Shown here in pieces: positions 1 to 8,413 of a DNA stretch of 64,000 nucleotides. Within the stretch, counting starts at the first letter, position 1. Each line of letters begins with the position of its first letter. Below the pieces are notes generated by a model, which was not told where the DNA came from, made no database searches, and worked only from the letters and a program-made list of their open reading frames with translations. Origin of the DNA: Paenibacillus glacialis (lineage in GTDB: Bacteria; Bacillota; Bacilli; Paenibacillales; Paenibacillaceae); contig NZ_LVJH01000074.1 of assembly GCF_001637205.1 (NCBI RefSeq), positions 62,001-126,000 of the forward strand, written 5' to 3'. The translations under genes and the position numbers were made by a program.

Positions 1-159
1 ACGTGCATTAGCGATGGCTGTCTTCAAACCAAAGTTCGCATCAGGATTAGGTCCACCTTTACGAGCTTGCACATAGATTTCGCGACCAAGCTTCACGAAT
101 TTATTATTCTTAGCCTGATCTGCTTTCCCTTTGCGATCTTTAAACAATTTAAACTTCAT
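1..159 (-). CDS. YebC/PmpR-family DNA-binding regulator (5' part only)
   Basis: Only the first 53 codons are in the window; the gene runs off its left edge. The translation starts MKFKLFKDRKGKADQ and continues with FVKLGREIYVQARKGGPNPD and LKTAIANAR. This is the conserved N-terminal domain of the YebC/TACO1 family (start of the helical domain, with the typical K-x-(G/A)-R-E-I-x-V-x-A-(R/K)-x-G-G pattern). In this family YebC proteins act as transcription regulators and/or help ribosomes at proline stretches. The N-terminus is shorter than the usual MAGHSKWxN type, so it resembles the YeeI-like paralogue. A GGGAGCG ribosome site precedes the ATG. The family assignment is good; the exact role is not set by the sequence. 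Confidence 0.8.
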   Translation of the reverse strand, partial: MKFKLFKDRKGKADQAKNNKFVKLGREIYVQARKGGPNPDANFGLKTAIANAR

Positions 160-270
160 AACGGTAGCGCTCCCTATAAAATTGTATGTTTCATCCCTTC
201 TAGTGTATCATTTCGTTGTTGAATCGGTCAAAGGCATTACAGACACAACTTACATCAAAGTAACCAAGTA

Positions 271-319
271 GAAATATAAGGAATAGAGTATCAAGTGAAA
301 CTTATACTTGCTTATATTT
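271..319 (+). repeat. Dispersed palindromic repeat, copy 1 (core only)
   Basis: An outer inverted pair AAATATAAG / CTTATATTT encloses an inner, slightly bulged pair AGTAT(c)AAG / CTTATACT, so the RNA could fold into a two-tier hairpin. The same roughly 49-base core recurs at 3238-3287 and 29444-29497. This copy lacks the GC-rich upstream module of the other two and lies just beyond the terminator of the cold-shock gene. The bases just before it (AAGTAGAAA) match those that precede the extra module in copy 2, as if the module had been inserted or lost cleanly. Confidence 0.75.
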
Positions 320-354
320 AAAAAAAGCACAATCCTCACTCAAGAGAATTGCGC
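320..354 (-). terminator. Rho-independent terminator of the cold-shock gene
   Basis: On the minus strand GCGCAATTCTC pairs with GAGGATTGTGC (11 pairs including two G-U) around a short loop and is followed by a run of seven T. It sits 40 bases after the stop of the cold-shock gene. Confidence 0.8.
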
Positions 355-393
355 CTAAATGTATGTTTAAATTCTTAAATACGGAGCTGTTTC

Positions 394-591
394 TTATAAT
401 TTGACTACGTTAGCTGCTTGGGGTCCACGATTACCTTCCACGACTTCGAATTCAACCGCTTGACCTTCATCTAACGTCTTGAATCCCTCTCCTTGAATGG
501 CAGAAAAATGAACAAATACATCTTCGCCACCTTCAACATGAATAAAACCATACCCCTTTTCCGCATTAAACCATTTAACCGTTCCCTTCAA
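394..591 (-). CDS. Cold shock protein (CspA/CspB family)
   Basis: This 65-residue protein is a single cold-shock domain, an OB-fold that binds single-stranded RNA/DNA and acts as an RNA chaperone. Both nucleic-acid motifs are present: RNP1 KGYGFIHV near residues 12-19 and RNP2 VFVHFSAI near residues 25-32. The length is normal for the Bacillus CspB/CspD group. The start is TTG, set by AGGAGG eight bases upstream; there is no in-frame ATG nearby. It is a single-gene unit with its own terminator at 320-354. Which of the usual several Csp paralogues it is cannot be told from here. Confidence 0.93.
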   Translation of the reverse strand: MKGTVKWFNAEKGYGFIHVEGGEDVFVHFSAIQGEGFKTLDEGQAVEFEVVEGNRGPQAANVVKL

Positions 592-633
592 ATGAACAAC
601 CTCCTAAAAATACCGCCATTACAGCGACTTTCA

Positions 634-660
634 AATATAACATGACATGAATTTCACCAA
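634..660 (-). promoter_or_regulatory. Possible extended -10 promoter for the cold-shock gene
   Basis: On the minus strand TGTTATATT forms an extended -10 element, with TTGGTG 15 bases further upstream as a weak -35. It lies 40-70 bases before the TTG start. The spacer is short, so the -35 assignment is uncertain. Confidence 0.3.
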
Positions 661-760
661 TGCAACGCAAGCCAATATCTTCATATCTCCGTTTTTATTT
701 GCTTTTATAAGTGTGTCTGCGTTATCATTTTATCAAAAGAGCAAACGGAGATATGTGCAT

Positions 761-994
761 ATGATTAAAAAACATGAAATATACAAAAAAGACAATTGGA
801 ATATGATGACCATCGAAGTTCAAGGAAAATACCTCGTTCTTCGTGAAATCTCTGATCAATGGGGAGAAGAAACTCAGACGTTTCTTAGTCGGCCCGCGCT
901 AATGCATTGGGCAAACAATAGGTTTCCTAAAGAAGAATTTATTGATAAAGAAGATGAATGGCGCGAGTTAATGGCTGCCTTCAAAGGAGTATAA
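761..994 (+). CDS. Conserved-looking hypothetical protein, 77 aa
   Basis: The reading frame is open further upstream, but the best start is ATG 761, ten bases after CGGAG; ATG 803 is a weaker alternative. The protein (MIKKHEIYKKDNWN... ending LMAAFKGV) is soluble, charged and has no signal or membrane segment. It contains a W-rich stretch with GKYLVLREISDQWGEETQTF. I do not recognise a family. Its last codons (AAAGGAGT) form the ribosome site of the next small gene, so the two are probably co-translated. Confidence 0.55.
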   Translation: MIKKHEIYKKDNWNMMTIEVQGKYLVLREISDQWGEETQTFLSRPALMHWANNRFPKEEFIDKEDEWRELMAAFKGV

Positions 995-1000
995 TCACTC

Positions 1001-1180
1001 ATGGATGCTAATAGCACTCTCATCTTTATCATCTTAGCTTTTGCTTTAGGTGGTGTTCTAATCATGGGTAAGAACTCCATCCCGCCTTCTTTGAAGCGTT
1101 GGATGGCTCTTACCGCCATCGTTATGATCCTCATTGCCTTTATCTTAATCCTATTCAGCTTTCTAAACATGGGTTCCTAA
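1001..1180 (+). CDS. Small two-helix membrane protein, 59 aa
   Basis: ATG 1001 follows AAGGAGT by 11 bases. The product, MDANSTLIFIILAFALGG... to ...FSFLNMGS, has two hydrophobic segments (about residues 6-22 and 37-55) joined by a short basic loop (KNSIPPSLKRW). This predicts a two-pass inner-membrane protein with the loop in the cytoplasm. It starts seven bases after the preceding gene stops, which suggests one operon. I do not know the family or function; the clean ribosome site and membrane-protein composition support a real gene. Confidence 0.55.
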   Translation: MDANSTLIFIILAFALGGVLIMGKNSIPPSLKRWMALTAIVMILIAFILILFSFLNMGS

Positions 1181-1263
1181 GTTTGATGAGAGAATAATAA
1201 TAATTTTGTGTAGGACTGGATATAATATGGGTTGATTGTATATGTAAAGGAGGTACAACTCTG

Positions 1264-3180
1264 GTGATCTTAACCAAGACTGTATCACTCATCATCGCCC
1301 TTAGTATTGTGTCCAGTCCTTATTCTCTACCTATCAAAGCCTCAGCCGGAACCCAACCTTTACTCACACAACAATTAAGGAGGATTCCCATGGATCAATT
1401 ATTGAAACGCTCAGAAGTATCCAAGGACAATCAATGGAACCTGCAAGATTTATTTAAAGACCAATCGGCTTGGGACAACACATACAAAGAAGTTCTGAAG
1501 AAAATTTCCAAAGCAACTGACTTTCAAGGTAAATTAGATACGGTTCAATCTGTGAAGGAATGTTTTACGCTAGACGATGATATTTCCTCCGATGTTGAAC
1601 GTCTTTACGTATATGCCCATATGCATCTTGATGAGGATACAACTAACCCTACATACCAAGCACTAACTGAAAAAGGAAAGAAATTAAGCGTTGACGCAGG
1701 TGAAGCATTGTCGTTCGTAACACCTGAACTTCTAGCTCTTCCAGATGATAAATTAGACGCTTTCATCGCTGATCCAGTCTTAAGTGACTATAAATTTACA
1801 CTTCAAGAAATGAAACGTGAGAAGGCTCATGTTCTCTCGAAGACAGAAGAAGCCCTACTTGCACAAGTAGGTAATTTATCTCAAGCACCACAAACCATCT
1901 TTGGTATGCTCAACAATGCCGATATGAAGTTCCCTAAGATTAAAGATGAGAATGGCAAAGAAGTTGAGCTAACTCATGGTAGTTATATTAAGTACCTAGA
2001 AAGTCCTAATCGTGAAGTTCGTAGTCGTGCATTCAAAGCGGTATATGAAACTTATGGCAAACAAAAAAACACGATTGCTGCAACGTTAAGTGCAAACGTA
2101 AATAAAAATATTTTCTACTCACGTGTTCGTAAGTATCCTTCTGTTCTTGAAATGTCTCTATACGGCGACAACATTCAGAAAGAAGTCTATACCAATCTAA
2201 TTGATACCATTCATGAGAGCTTACCTTTACTACATCGCTACATGAAACTACGCAAAAAACTTTTAGGCGTTGATGAATTACATATGTACGATCTCTTCGC
2301 TCCACTTGTGGATGAATACAAAATGGACATCACCTATGAAGAAGCTAAGAAGACCATTAAAGAAGGCTTACAACCACTTGGAGAAGATTATCTAAGTGCG
2401 CTACAGGAAGGTTACGATAACGGATGGATTGATGTATACGAGAATGAAGGTAAACGAACTGGTGCTTATAGCTGGGGCGCTTATGGTACTCATCCTTATG
2501 TGCTATTGAACCACAATGAAAATCTTAATAGTATGTTCACGTTAGCTCATGAAATGGGTCACGCGTTACATTCTTACTATTCAGATAATGCGTTGAAATA
2601 TCGTGATGCTCAATACACTATTTTCTTAGCGGAAGTGGCATCAACTACGAATGAAGCACTGTTGATGGATTACTTATTGAAGAAATCAACGGATCCTAAA
2701 GAAAAAATGTATCTACTAACCTACTATGCTGACCAATTCCGCACAACTGTATTTAGACAAACCATGTTTGCAGAGTTCGAGAAACTCATACATGAACATG
2801 CAGAGCAAGGTGATTCCCTAACTCCTCAAGCACTCTCCGATATCTACTATGATCTGAATGTTAAATATCATGGTTCAGATATGGCAGTGGATAAAGAGAT
2901 CGCTATGGAATGGGCTCGTATTCCTCACTTCTATAACAGTTTCTATGTATACAAATATGCTACCGGCTTCTCAGCAGCGACTAGCTTCTCTAAACAAATC
3001 CTTGAAGAAGGCCAGCCAGCCGTTGATCGTTACCTTGGATTCCTAAAAAGTGGAGGTAGTGACTACTCCATCAACATTCTGAGTAAAGCAGGTGTGGATA
3101 TGTCCTCACCACAACCTATTCGAGAAGCTATGAGCGTATTCGGAGAATTGATTACACAGATGGAGCAATTAACCAAATAA
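1264..3180 (+). CDS. pepF: Oligoendopeptidase F (M3 metallopeptidase), possibly two isoforms
   Basis: Zinc oligopeptidase of the M3B family, which degrades short peptides. The HEMGH zinc motif is at residues 429-433 of the long form (TLAHEMGHALHSYYS), with the third ligand region in the following EVASTTNEALL. The N-terminal PepF domain is present and the total length (596-638 residues) fits the family. There are two plausible starts. GTG 1264 after AAAGGAGGT gives a 42-residue extension with K5, a hydrophobic core VSLIIALSIV and an ASA-G cleavage-like site, so it reads as a signal peptide. ATG 1390 after AAGGAGG gives MDQLLKRSEVSKDNQWNL, which matches the usual N-terminus of cytoplasmic PepF. 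The enzyme call is firm; which start is used is not. Confidence 0.93.
   Translation: MILTKTVSLIIALSIVSSPYSLPIKASAGTQPLLTQQLRRIPMDQLLKRSEVSKDNQWNLQDLFKDQSAWDNTYKEVLKKISKATDFQGKLDTVQSVKECFTLDDDISSDVERLYVYAHMHLDEDTTNPTYQALTEKGKKLSVDAGEALSFVTPELLALPDDKLDAFIADPVLSDYKFTLQEMKREKAHVLSKTEEALLAQVGNLSQAPQTIFGMLNNADMKFPKIKDENGKEVELTHGSYIKYLESPNREVRSRAFKAVYETYGKQKNTIAATLSANVNKNIFYSRVRKYPSVLEMSLYGDNIQKEVYTNLIDTIHESLPLLHRYMKLRKKLLGVDELHMYDLFAPLVDEYKMDITYEEAKKTIKEGLQPLGEDYLSALQEGYDNGWIDVYENEGKRTGAYSWGAYGTHPYVLLNHNENLNSMFTLAHEMGHALHSYYSDNALKYRDAQYTIFLAEVASTTNEALLMDYLLKKSTDPKEKMYLLTYYADQFRTTVFRQTMFAEFEKLIHEHAEQGDSLTPQALSDIYYDLNVKYHGSDMAVDKEIAMEWARIPHFYNSFYVYKYATGFSAATSFSKQILEEGQPAVDRYLGFLKSGGSDYSINILSKAGVDMSSPQPIREAMSVFGELITQMEQLTK
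1377..1392 (+). promoter_or_regulatory. Second Shine-Dalgarno and internal ATG of pepF
   Basis: AAGGAGG at 1377-1383 sits six bases before an in-frame ATG at 1390. It begins the form of PepF without a signal peptide. It is as strong as the site serving GTG 1264 and could set the main start. Confidence 0.7.
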
Positions 3181-3194
3181 TATTACAAGTAGAA

Positions 3195-3287
3195 ACGGCT
3201 GTACGGTCCTTTTTCAAAGACGGCGCCCGTTTCATCGGAAATATAAGGAATAGAGTATCAAGTGAAACTTATACTTTCTGATATTTT
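3195..3287 (+). repeat. Dispersed repeat, copy 2 (GC-rich module plus core)
   Basis: A roughly 43-base module (ACGGCTGTACGGTCC ... CGGCGCCCGTTTCATCGG) is followed by the palindromic core AAATATAAGGAATAGAG...CTTATACT. It begins 14 bases after the pepF stop codon. Copy 3 at 29400-29497 has the same two-part structure directly after another gene's stop. Confidence 0.8.
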
Positions 3288-3296
3288 GAACATTGT

Positions 3297-3334
3297 TATA
3301 AAATCCCTTGTCCATTTGGTCAAGGGATTTTATA
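3297..3334. terminator. Perfect inverted repeat downstream of pepF
   Basis: TATAAAATCCCTTG pairs exactly with CAAGGGATTTTATA around a ten-base loop. The right arm ends in TTTTATA, so it probably terminates pepF. It lies well before the LapA-like gene. Confidence 0.7.
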
Positions 3335-3423
3335 CTATCATTGAAGCCTATGCATCCGATGCAAGTTTTTTACAACGGACTGATTGGAAGCGACGCTACA
3401 AAAAACGTTTAGGAGGTGCCTAT

Positions 3424-3762
3424 ATGAAAATACAATGGTCATTAATTGCTGGACTTGTTTTTGCTCTATTAACAGCCTTATTCGCTGTCATTAATGTGAA
3501 TCCCGTCGAGGTTAATTTTTATTTCAATGTGATCAGTCTTCCCCTTATTCTACTAATAATAGGATGTACGCTCATCGGAGGAATCATCGTCGGTTCATAC
3601 GGAATTTACAGACAGTATAAGTTACAAAAAGAAATTAAACGTTTGTCTAATGAACTTAATCATGTTATGAAAGAAACTGGATATTCACAGTCTCCTATCC
3701 ATGCAACAACCACCCATGAAGATCTTAAGGAGGAACCATCCCTTGTCAATCCAACCGAATGA
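3424..3762 (+). CDS. LapA/DUF1049-family membrane protein
   Basis: This 112-residue protein has two membrane helices near residues 5-23 and 36-60, then a cytoplasmic tail beginning YRQYKLQKEIKRLSNELN that looks like a short coiled coil. The pattern (helix, VNPVEVNFYF, helix, coiled tail) is that of the LapA (lipopolysaccharide assembly A) domain proteins, small envelope proteins of unclear role in Gram-positives. The start is ATG 3424, seven bases after AGGAGGT. Its final codons contain the AAGGAGG site of the next gene, whose TTG start overlaps its end by 20 bases, so translation is likely coupled. Confidence 0.75.
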   Translation: MKIQWSLIAGLVFALLTALFAVINVNPVEVNFYFNVISLPLILLIIGCTLIGGIIVGSYGIYRQYKLQKEIKRLSNELNHVMKETGYSQSPIHATTTHEDLKEEPSLVNPTE

Positions 3763-4777
3763 GAATTACATACTGAGCTTTCTTCAGAAATTACTAAATA
3801 CACCTAGTCCGAGTGGATTCACTGCTCAAGTTATGAAACATATTGAAGAAGAAGCCACAGCCCTTGAAGTGCCTCTTACATGGAATCATAAAGGTGGGGC
3901 TATATTAACCGTCCAAGGTCATGATAATAGCCATACGATAGGACTGAGCGGCCATGTTGACACGTTAGGCGCAATGGTTCGTGCTATCAAGTCTGAAGGC
4001 ACACTTCGTCTTACGTTGGTTGGTGGATTCATGCTACAGGCTATTGAGAACGAATACTGTACGATACATACACGTAGCGGTAAAACCTATACTGGAACTA
4101 TCTTAAGTACCCATCCTTCTGTACATGTCTACAGTGATGCTCGTGATTTCAAACGACAAGAGAATCATATGGAAGTTCGTATTGATGAACTTGTAGAATC
4201 GAAAGATGATGTGTTGAAATTAGGCATTTCTGTAGGTGACTTCGTATCATTCGATCCTAGGAGTATTATCACGGACAGTGGATACATTAAATCTCGTCAT
4301 CTCGATGACAAAGCTAGTGTAGCAGCTCTATTCGGTCTCCTTGAATCCATGAAACGTGAGAACTGGAAACCACGTACAACAGTAAAAATTCTCATCTCCA
4401 ATTATGAAGAGGTTGGGCATGGAGCGGCGTCCATTCCAGACGATATCGTTGAAATGATTGCGGTCGATATGGGCTGTATCGGTGATGATCTGAGTTGTAA
4501 AGAAACCGATGTATCCATTTGTGCGAAAGACTCTTCAGGTCCTTACGACTATGAAATGACAAGCCGTCTTATTGCGTTAGCCGAATCAGAGAACATTCCA
4601 TATGCTGTCGACGTGTATCCGCATTATGGATCTGATGCCTCTGCAGCACTCGGCGCTGGCAACAATATCCGTGCTGCTCTGATCGGTCCAGGTGTTCATG
4701 CTTCTCATGCCATGGAGCGCACACATAAACAAGCCATCCTCAATACAACCAAGTTGCTTGCAGCGTACATAAAGTAA
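3743..4777 (+). CDS. M42-family aminopeptidase/glutamyl aminopeptidase-like
   Basis: Dinuclear-metal peptidase of the M42 family (YsdC/FrvX type, once misnamed endoglucanase M), cytoplasmic, releasing N-terminal residues from peptides. Visible metal and catalytic blocks in order: GHVDTLG (H, D), SRHLDDKAS (D), NYEEVGHGA (E-E), VDMGC, and a C-terminal GVHASHAMERTH histidine. The start TTG 3743 is chosen because AAGGAGG lies nine bases upstream, giving 344 residues, the family's normal length; an ATG at 3701 lies inside the upstream gene without a good ribosome site. The gene overlaps the LapA-like gene by 20 bases. Confidence 0.9.
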   Translation: MSIQPNENYILSFLQKLLNTPSPSGFTAQVMKHIEEEATALEVPLTWNHKGGAILTVQGHDNSHTIGLSGHVDTLGAMVRAIKSEGTLRLTLVGGFMLQAIENEYCTIHTRSGKTYTGTILSTHPSVHVYSDARDFKRQENHMEVRIDELVESKDDVLKLGISVGDFVSFDPRSIITDSGYIKSRHLDDKASVAALFGLLESMKRENWKPRTTVKILISNYEEVGHGAASIPDDIVEMIAVDMGCIGDDLSCKETDVSICAKDSSGPYDYEMTSRLIALAESENIPYAVDVYPHYGSDASAALGAGNNIRAALIGPGVHASHAMERTHKQAILNTTKLLAAYIK

Positions 4778-4824
4778 TGAGGATTTAAGTTGCTTGGACA
4801 TCTTTTTCGTATGACACAAACAAA

Positions 4825-4871
4825 AGGGACTATACCATTACGTCAGATTACGACGTAATGGTATAGTCCCT
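4825..4871. terminator. Strong bidirectional terminator
   Basis: A 20-base-pair perfect stem (AGGGACTATACCATTACGTC and its complement) surrounds a seven-base loop. It has A-rich and T-rich flanks on both sides and lies between two convergent genes. Confidence 0.9.
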
Positions 4872-4899
4872 CTTTGTTGCATTTATTTAAGATTTCTCT

Positions 4900-6828
4900 T
4901 TACATTTTGTCTGCTAATTCATTTAGATACGTCCAACGCTCCATTAGATGTTCGAGCTCTTGTTGCGCTTCCTGTAGCTTAAGCATAAGCTCCTGAAGAC
5001 GAGCAGAATCACTATAGGAATTTTCCATCTGAGTGTTTAGAGCCACTATATTCTGTTCAGCTGCCTGAATTAGGCTATCAATCTGATCAAATTCTCGTTG
5101 TTCTTTGAAGCTGAACTTGACTTTTTCGGTTGATGAGACCGGTTTAACAGGCTCTTTGGGTTCAGGAGTAGGTTTGGATACAGGTTCAGAAGGTTGATCT
5201 ACACGTTTACGATCCGATCCTTTGGTAACATTCTTACTCATCCATTCCTCATACTCACTATATGAACCAACATGAACTCTAAGAACTCCGTTCCCTTCAA
5301 AAGCAACAATCTTATCTACCGTACGGTCTAGGAAGTACCGATCATGCGACACTGTAAATACGACACCAGGGAACTCGTCTAAATATTGTTCCAAGACCGC
5401 TAGTGTCTGGATATCAAGATCATTCGTCGGTTCATCAAGAAGAAGAACGTTAGGTGCTCCCATGAGTACTCTTAGTAAGTATAGACGTCTCTTCTCACCA
5501 CCAGATAACTTCGCGATCGGTGTCCATTGAAGAACTGGAGGGAACAGAAAGCGTTCTAACATGGCTCCCGCAGTAATGGTACTTCCATCTGACGTAGTGA
5601 TGATTTCCGCCACTTCTTTGATGTATTCAATAACACGTTGTTTCTCATTCATCTCTTGATGCTCTTGTGTGAAGTAACCAATCTTCACTGTGGAACCCAG
5701 ACTAATCTCTCCTCCATCCGGTTCGAGTCTACCGGCTATAAGATTAAGTAGCGTTGACTTCCCGCTTCCGTTTGGACCCACAATTCCTACTCTATCTTCT
5801 GGAACAGCAATATAAGTAAGATCCTTAATAAGAGTGACATCATTATTGGTTTTGTGTAAATGATCAATCTCTAGAATTTTGCGACCGAGACGGCTCGAAG
5901 CTACAGACATATCCATCGATCCTGCGCGTTGTACAACTTGCTGATCTTTTAGCTCTTCATAGCGATCAATCCTTGCCTTTTGTTTGGTAGATCTCGCTTT
6001 GGGTCCCTTACGCATCCAAGCAAGCTCTGAGCGAAGTAGATTCTGCCTCTTGTGCTCTGTAGAAGCCTCTCTATCTTCACGATCTGCTTTCAATTCCAAG
6101 AAAGCTGAATAATTGGCTTGATATCGAAATAACCGTCCATAATCAAGCTCCAACATAACATTGGCAACGCGATCAAGGAAATACCGGTCATGGGTAATCA
6201 TAAGTAATGCACCACGACGCTTCTGTAAATATTGCTCTAACCATGCCACCGAATCCGTATCAATATGGTTCGTAGGCTCATCCAGAATCAATAACTCGCA
6301 GGGTTGAATCAGGGCGTTAGCCAATGCTACACGCTTCCGTTGTCCACCAGACAGCGTTCCCATCAGGGCTTCAAACTGTGTAAGTCCGAGTTTATTCAGA
6401 ATGATCTTCGCTTCACTTTCAAGATTCCAAGCCTGTAGAGCATCCATCTCTTGATTTAGATCCAACAACCGTTCGAGAACTTCTTCATTTGAAGGATCAA
6501 GATCTAATAAATCCATCGTTTCTGTATAGTCACGCACGACTTTCATTTGCGGATCATTACCTTGGAATACTTGCTGTAAAACGGTCATTTCCGGATCATA
6601 ATCAGGATTCTGCGCTAGTGTCCTGATTCTAACACCATTCCCACTAGAGATTTGGCCTTCATCTGGCTTTTCTAAACCTGCTATAATACGTAAGAACGTT
6701 GATTTCCCCGTTCCATTCACACCAACAATACCAATCTTATCCTGATCTTCCATACCGAAGGAAGCATCTTTAAACAGTACCTTTTCCCCATAACTTTTAC
6801 TTATATGTTCTACAGTCAATATATTCAT
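4900..6828 (-). CDS. ABC-F family ATPase (Uup/YfmR-like)
   Basis: Duplicated ABC ATPase without membrane domains, 642 residues, cytoplasmic. The first half has Walker A GVNGTGKST, signature LSGGQRKRVALANAL and Walker B LLILDEPTNHID. The second half has GPNGSGKST, LSGGEKRRLYLLRVL and LLLDEPTNDLD. A P-x-x-linker between the halves and a C-terminal coiled coil (after residue ~560, with acidic/lysine-rich EPKEPVKPVSSTEKVKF before it) fit the Uup/YfmR branch. ABC-F proteins act on ribosomes (stalling at difficult sequences, or antibiotic protection). The C-terminal coil favours Uup/YfmR over Vga-type resistance factors. It is the last gene of a minus-strand run and ends against the bidirectional terminator. 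Confidence 0.9.
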   Translation of the reverse strand: MNILTVEHISKSYGEKVLFKDASFGMEDQDKIGIVGVNGTGKSTFLRIIAGLEKPDEGQISSGNGVRIRTLAQNPDYDPEMTVLQQVFQGNDPQMKVVRDYTETMDLLDLDPSNEEVLERLLDLNQEMDALQAWNLESEAKIILNKLGLTQFEALMGTLSGGQRKRVALANALIQPCELLILDEPTNHIDTDSVAWLEQYLQKRRGALLMITHDRYFLDRVANVMLELDYGRLFRYQANYSAFLELKADREDREASTEHKRQNLLRSELAWMRKGPKARSTKQKARIDRYEELKDQQVVQRAGSMDMSVASSRLGRKILEIDHLHKTNNDVTLIKDLTYIAVPEDRVGIVGPNGSGKSTLLNLIAGRLEPDGGEISLGSTVKIGYFTQEHQEMNEKQRVIEYIKEVAEIITTSDGSTITAGAMLERFLFPPVLQWTPIAKLSGGEKRRLYLLRVLMGAPNVLLLDEPTNDLDIQTLAVLEQYLDEFPGVVFTVSHDRYFLDRTVDKIVAFEGNGVLRVHVGSYSEYEEWMSKNVTKGSDRKRVDQPSEPVSKPTPEPKEPVKPVSSTEKVKFSFKEQREFDQIDSLIQAAEQNIVALNTQMENSYSDSARLQELMLKLQEAQQELEHLMERWTYLNELADKM

Positions 6829-6932
6829 CTCTATTTTTCCCTACTAACTTATCATATTTGAATGACAATCATTCGATGTTCTAGATCACCCTCGAATCAT
6901 TCCATTTCATTGTAACACTTATTATCAGCCTA

Positions 6933-7754
6933 TTATAATCCCACATATATACCAATTACACAAGCAACCACGCCGCCAACGACAGAACTCCACATATTGA
7001 CGGCATCGTTATTCATTCTGAGCCAACCTCGAATTTGTACGGTAGGTTGATCACAATGATGTACTACTTCTACCTCTTTACCACATACAGGACACTTATA
7101 CATCACTTGAATGGATGCTCCTAGCAATGAATCTGTAAAGGCTCCTACGAGTCCTGCGACAAGCCCGATTAGTACCCATATCAGAAGTGCAGACCATTGA
7201 ATGTCTTCCCATGAGCCAGATAAGCTTCCCAATATCCATGCAAGCCCCCCAATCATGGCTCCACCTGCAGCCGCAGCAACGCTTCCTAAGAGGGATACAC
7301 CACCCGATGTTCCAACTGTCAATACCTTACCATTCAATACTGAACGTGGAGGCTTGGTACTTAAGCTCCCTATCTCCGTAGCCCATGTGTCTGCAGTCAC
7401 CGTTGCCATAATACCTATGAATAAGTATGACCATTCAGGATGAGGCCAGATACCATTCAGAACACACAACAACATACCCAATCCGCCATTTGCTAATACT
7501 TGTCCAGCATCTCGCCGCCCAGTCTTCGCATAGGATTTCTCCGCCTCAGCCTTAACACTTTGACGGAACTTGGATATCACAGAAGAGGAGACAAAGAATG
7601 CAAGTAAAATACCGAACCAGAACAAGCTGCCTGCCGCAAAATAAATGGTCCCCATGATCGTAGCTGCAGTTGCACCTGACAACGAGAGGGACTTCTTCCT
7701 GTAAGCTGCAGTTGATACCATTAATGCGCAGAGACTACCCACAATCCACATCAT
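6933..7754 (-). CDS. DUF92 membrane protein
   Basis: 273 residues with about six to seven hydrophobic segments (for example IVGSLCALMVSTAAY, LFWFGILLAFFVSSSVI, ALLIWVLIGLVAGLVGAFTD). It carries the DUF92 hallmarks TVTADTWATEIGSLS and GTSGGVSLLGS. Plant members (VTE6) phosphorylate phytyl phosphate; the bacterial role is not settled. A cytoplasmic loop CPVCGKEVEVVHHC could bind zinc. The start lies three bases after the FAH-family stop, so the two genes form an operon. Confidence 0.85.
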   Translation of the reverse strand: MMWIVGSLCALMVSTAAYRKKSLSLSGATAATIMGTIYFAAGSLFWFGILLAFFVSSSVISKFRQSVKAEAEKSYAKTGRRDAGQVLANGGLGMLLCVLNGIWPHPEWSYLFIGIMATVTADTWATEIGSLSTKPPRSVLNGKVLTVGTSGGVSLLGSVAAAAGGAMIGGLAWILGSLSGSWEDIQWSALLIWVLIGLVAGLVGAFTDSLLGASIQVMYKCPVCGKEVEVVHHCDQPTVQIRGWLRMNNDAVNMWSSVVGGVVACVIGIYVGL

Positions 7755-7757
7755 ACG

Positions 7758-8381
7758 TTATTTAATGAGACAGCTGCCAAGCTGTCTATCTCCCCACAAG
7801 AGCTCGAATTCGTCCCCCGAAGATACAGGTCCAACACCTGCTGGTGTACCCGTAAAGATCAAATCACCTTTACCCAATCCGTAATGCAAGCCTATGTAAT
7901 CTACAATCTCTTGCAGTGAGAAGATCATGTCGCTCGCATTACCGCGCTGTACTTCCACTTTATTCTTAATAACCATGAAATCTTGTTCACTCAGTTTTTC
8001 CGTCCCTGGAAAAGTAACGAATGGCGTAAGTGGTGCAGATGATCTAAACCCTTTAGCCGCTGTCCATGGATAACCTTTTTCCTTAATGACCTGCTGAACA
8101 TCACGTAACGTGAAATCAATGCCTAATGCCATGACATCAACTAACTCATTTATAGAAACCCCTTGTTCATAATCCCGAGCAATGAGAATAACAATTTCCC
8201 CTTCATAATGCACTTCACCTTGATCTTTCGGCAATGCAATGACACTCTGATCAAGCGGAATCACGGCATGAGAAGGTTTCATGAATATCATCGGTTCTTG
8301 CGGTACAGCATTACCAAGTTCTGCTGCATGTAATCTGTAATTACGCCCAACGCAATAGACATTACGAATCATAGAATCCAT
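7758..8381 (-). CDS. Fumarylacetoacetate hydrolase (FAH) family protein
   Basis: About 207 residues. Family signatures are VGRNYRLHAAELGN near the N-terminus, FMKPSHAV, the metal-site pattern HYEGEIVILI (H-x-E-x-E), GIDFTLRDVQ, and LIFTGTPAGVGP near the C-terminus. FAH-fold enzymes use Mg/Mn for C-C hydrolysis, decarboxylation or isomerisation of small keto acids; this short form is commonly annotated as acylpyruvase/OHED-like. The ATG at 8381 is preferred (AAGGA ten bases upstream). An earlier ATG at 8414 overlaps the GDPD stop but has no ribosome site. It sits in a tight run with GDPD and DUF92 genes, and the substrate is unknown. Confidence 0.85.
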   Translation of the reverse strand: MDSMIRNVYCVGRNYRLHAAELGNAVPQEPMIFMKPSHAVIPLDQSVIALPKDQGEVHYEGEIVILIARDYEQGVSINELVDVMALGIDFTLRDVQQVIKEKGYPWTAAKGFRSSAPLTPFVTFPGTEKLSEQDFMVIKNKVEVQRGNASDMIFSLQEIVDYIGLHYGLGKGDLIFTGTPAGVGPVSSGDEFELLWGDRQLGSCLIK

Positions 8382-8413
8382 GAGTATATCATTCCTTATT
8401 TTATAAATTTCCA

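Noticed and set aside
874-1170. Minus-strand frame opposite the two small plus-strand genes
   Set aside because: It overlaps better supported frames with ribosome sites and has none itself; basic, repetitive composition typical of an antisense shadow.
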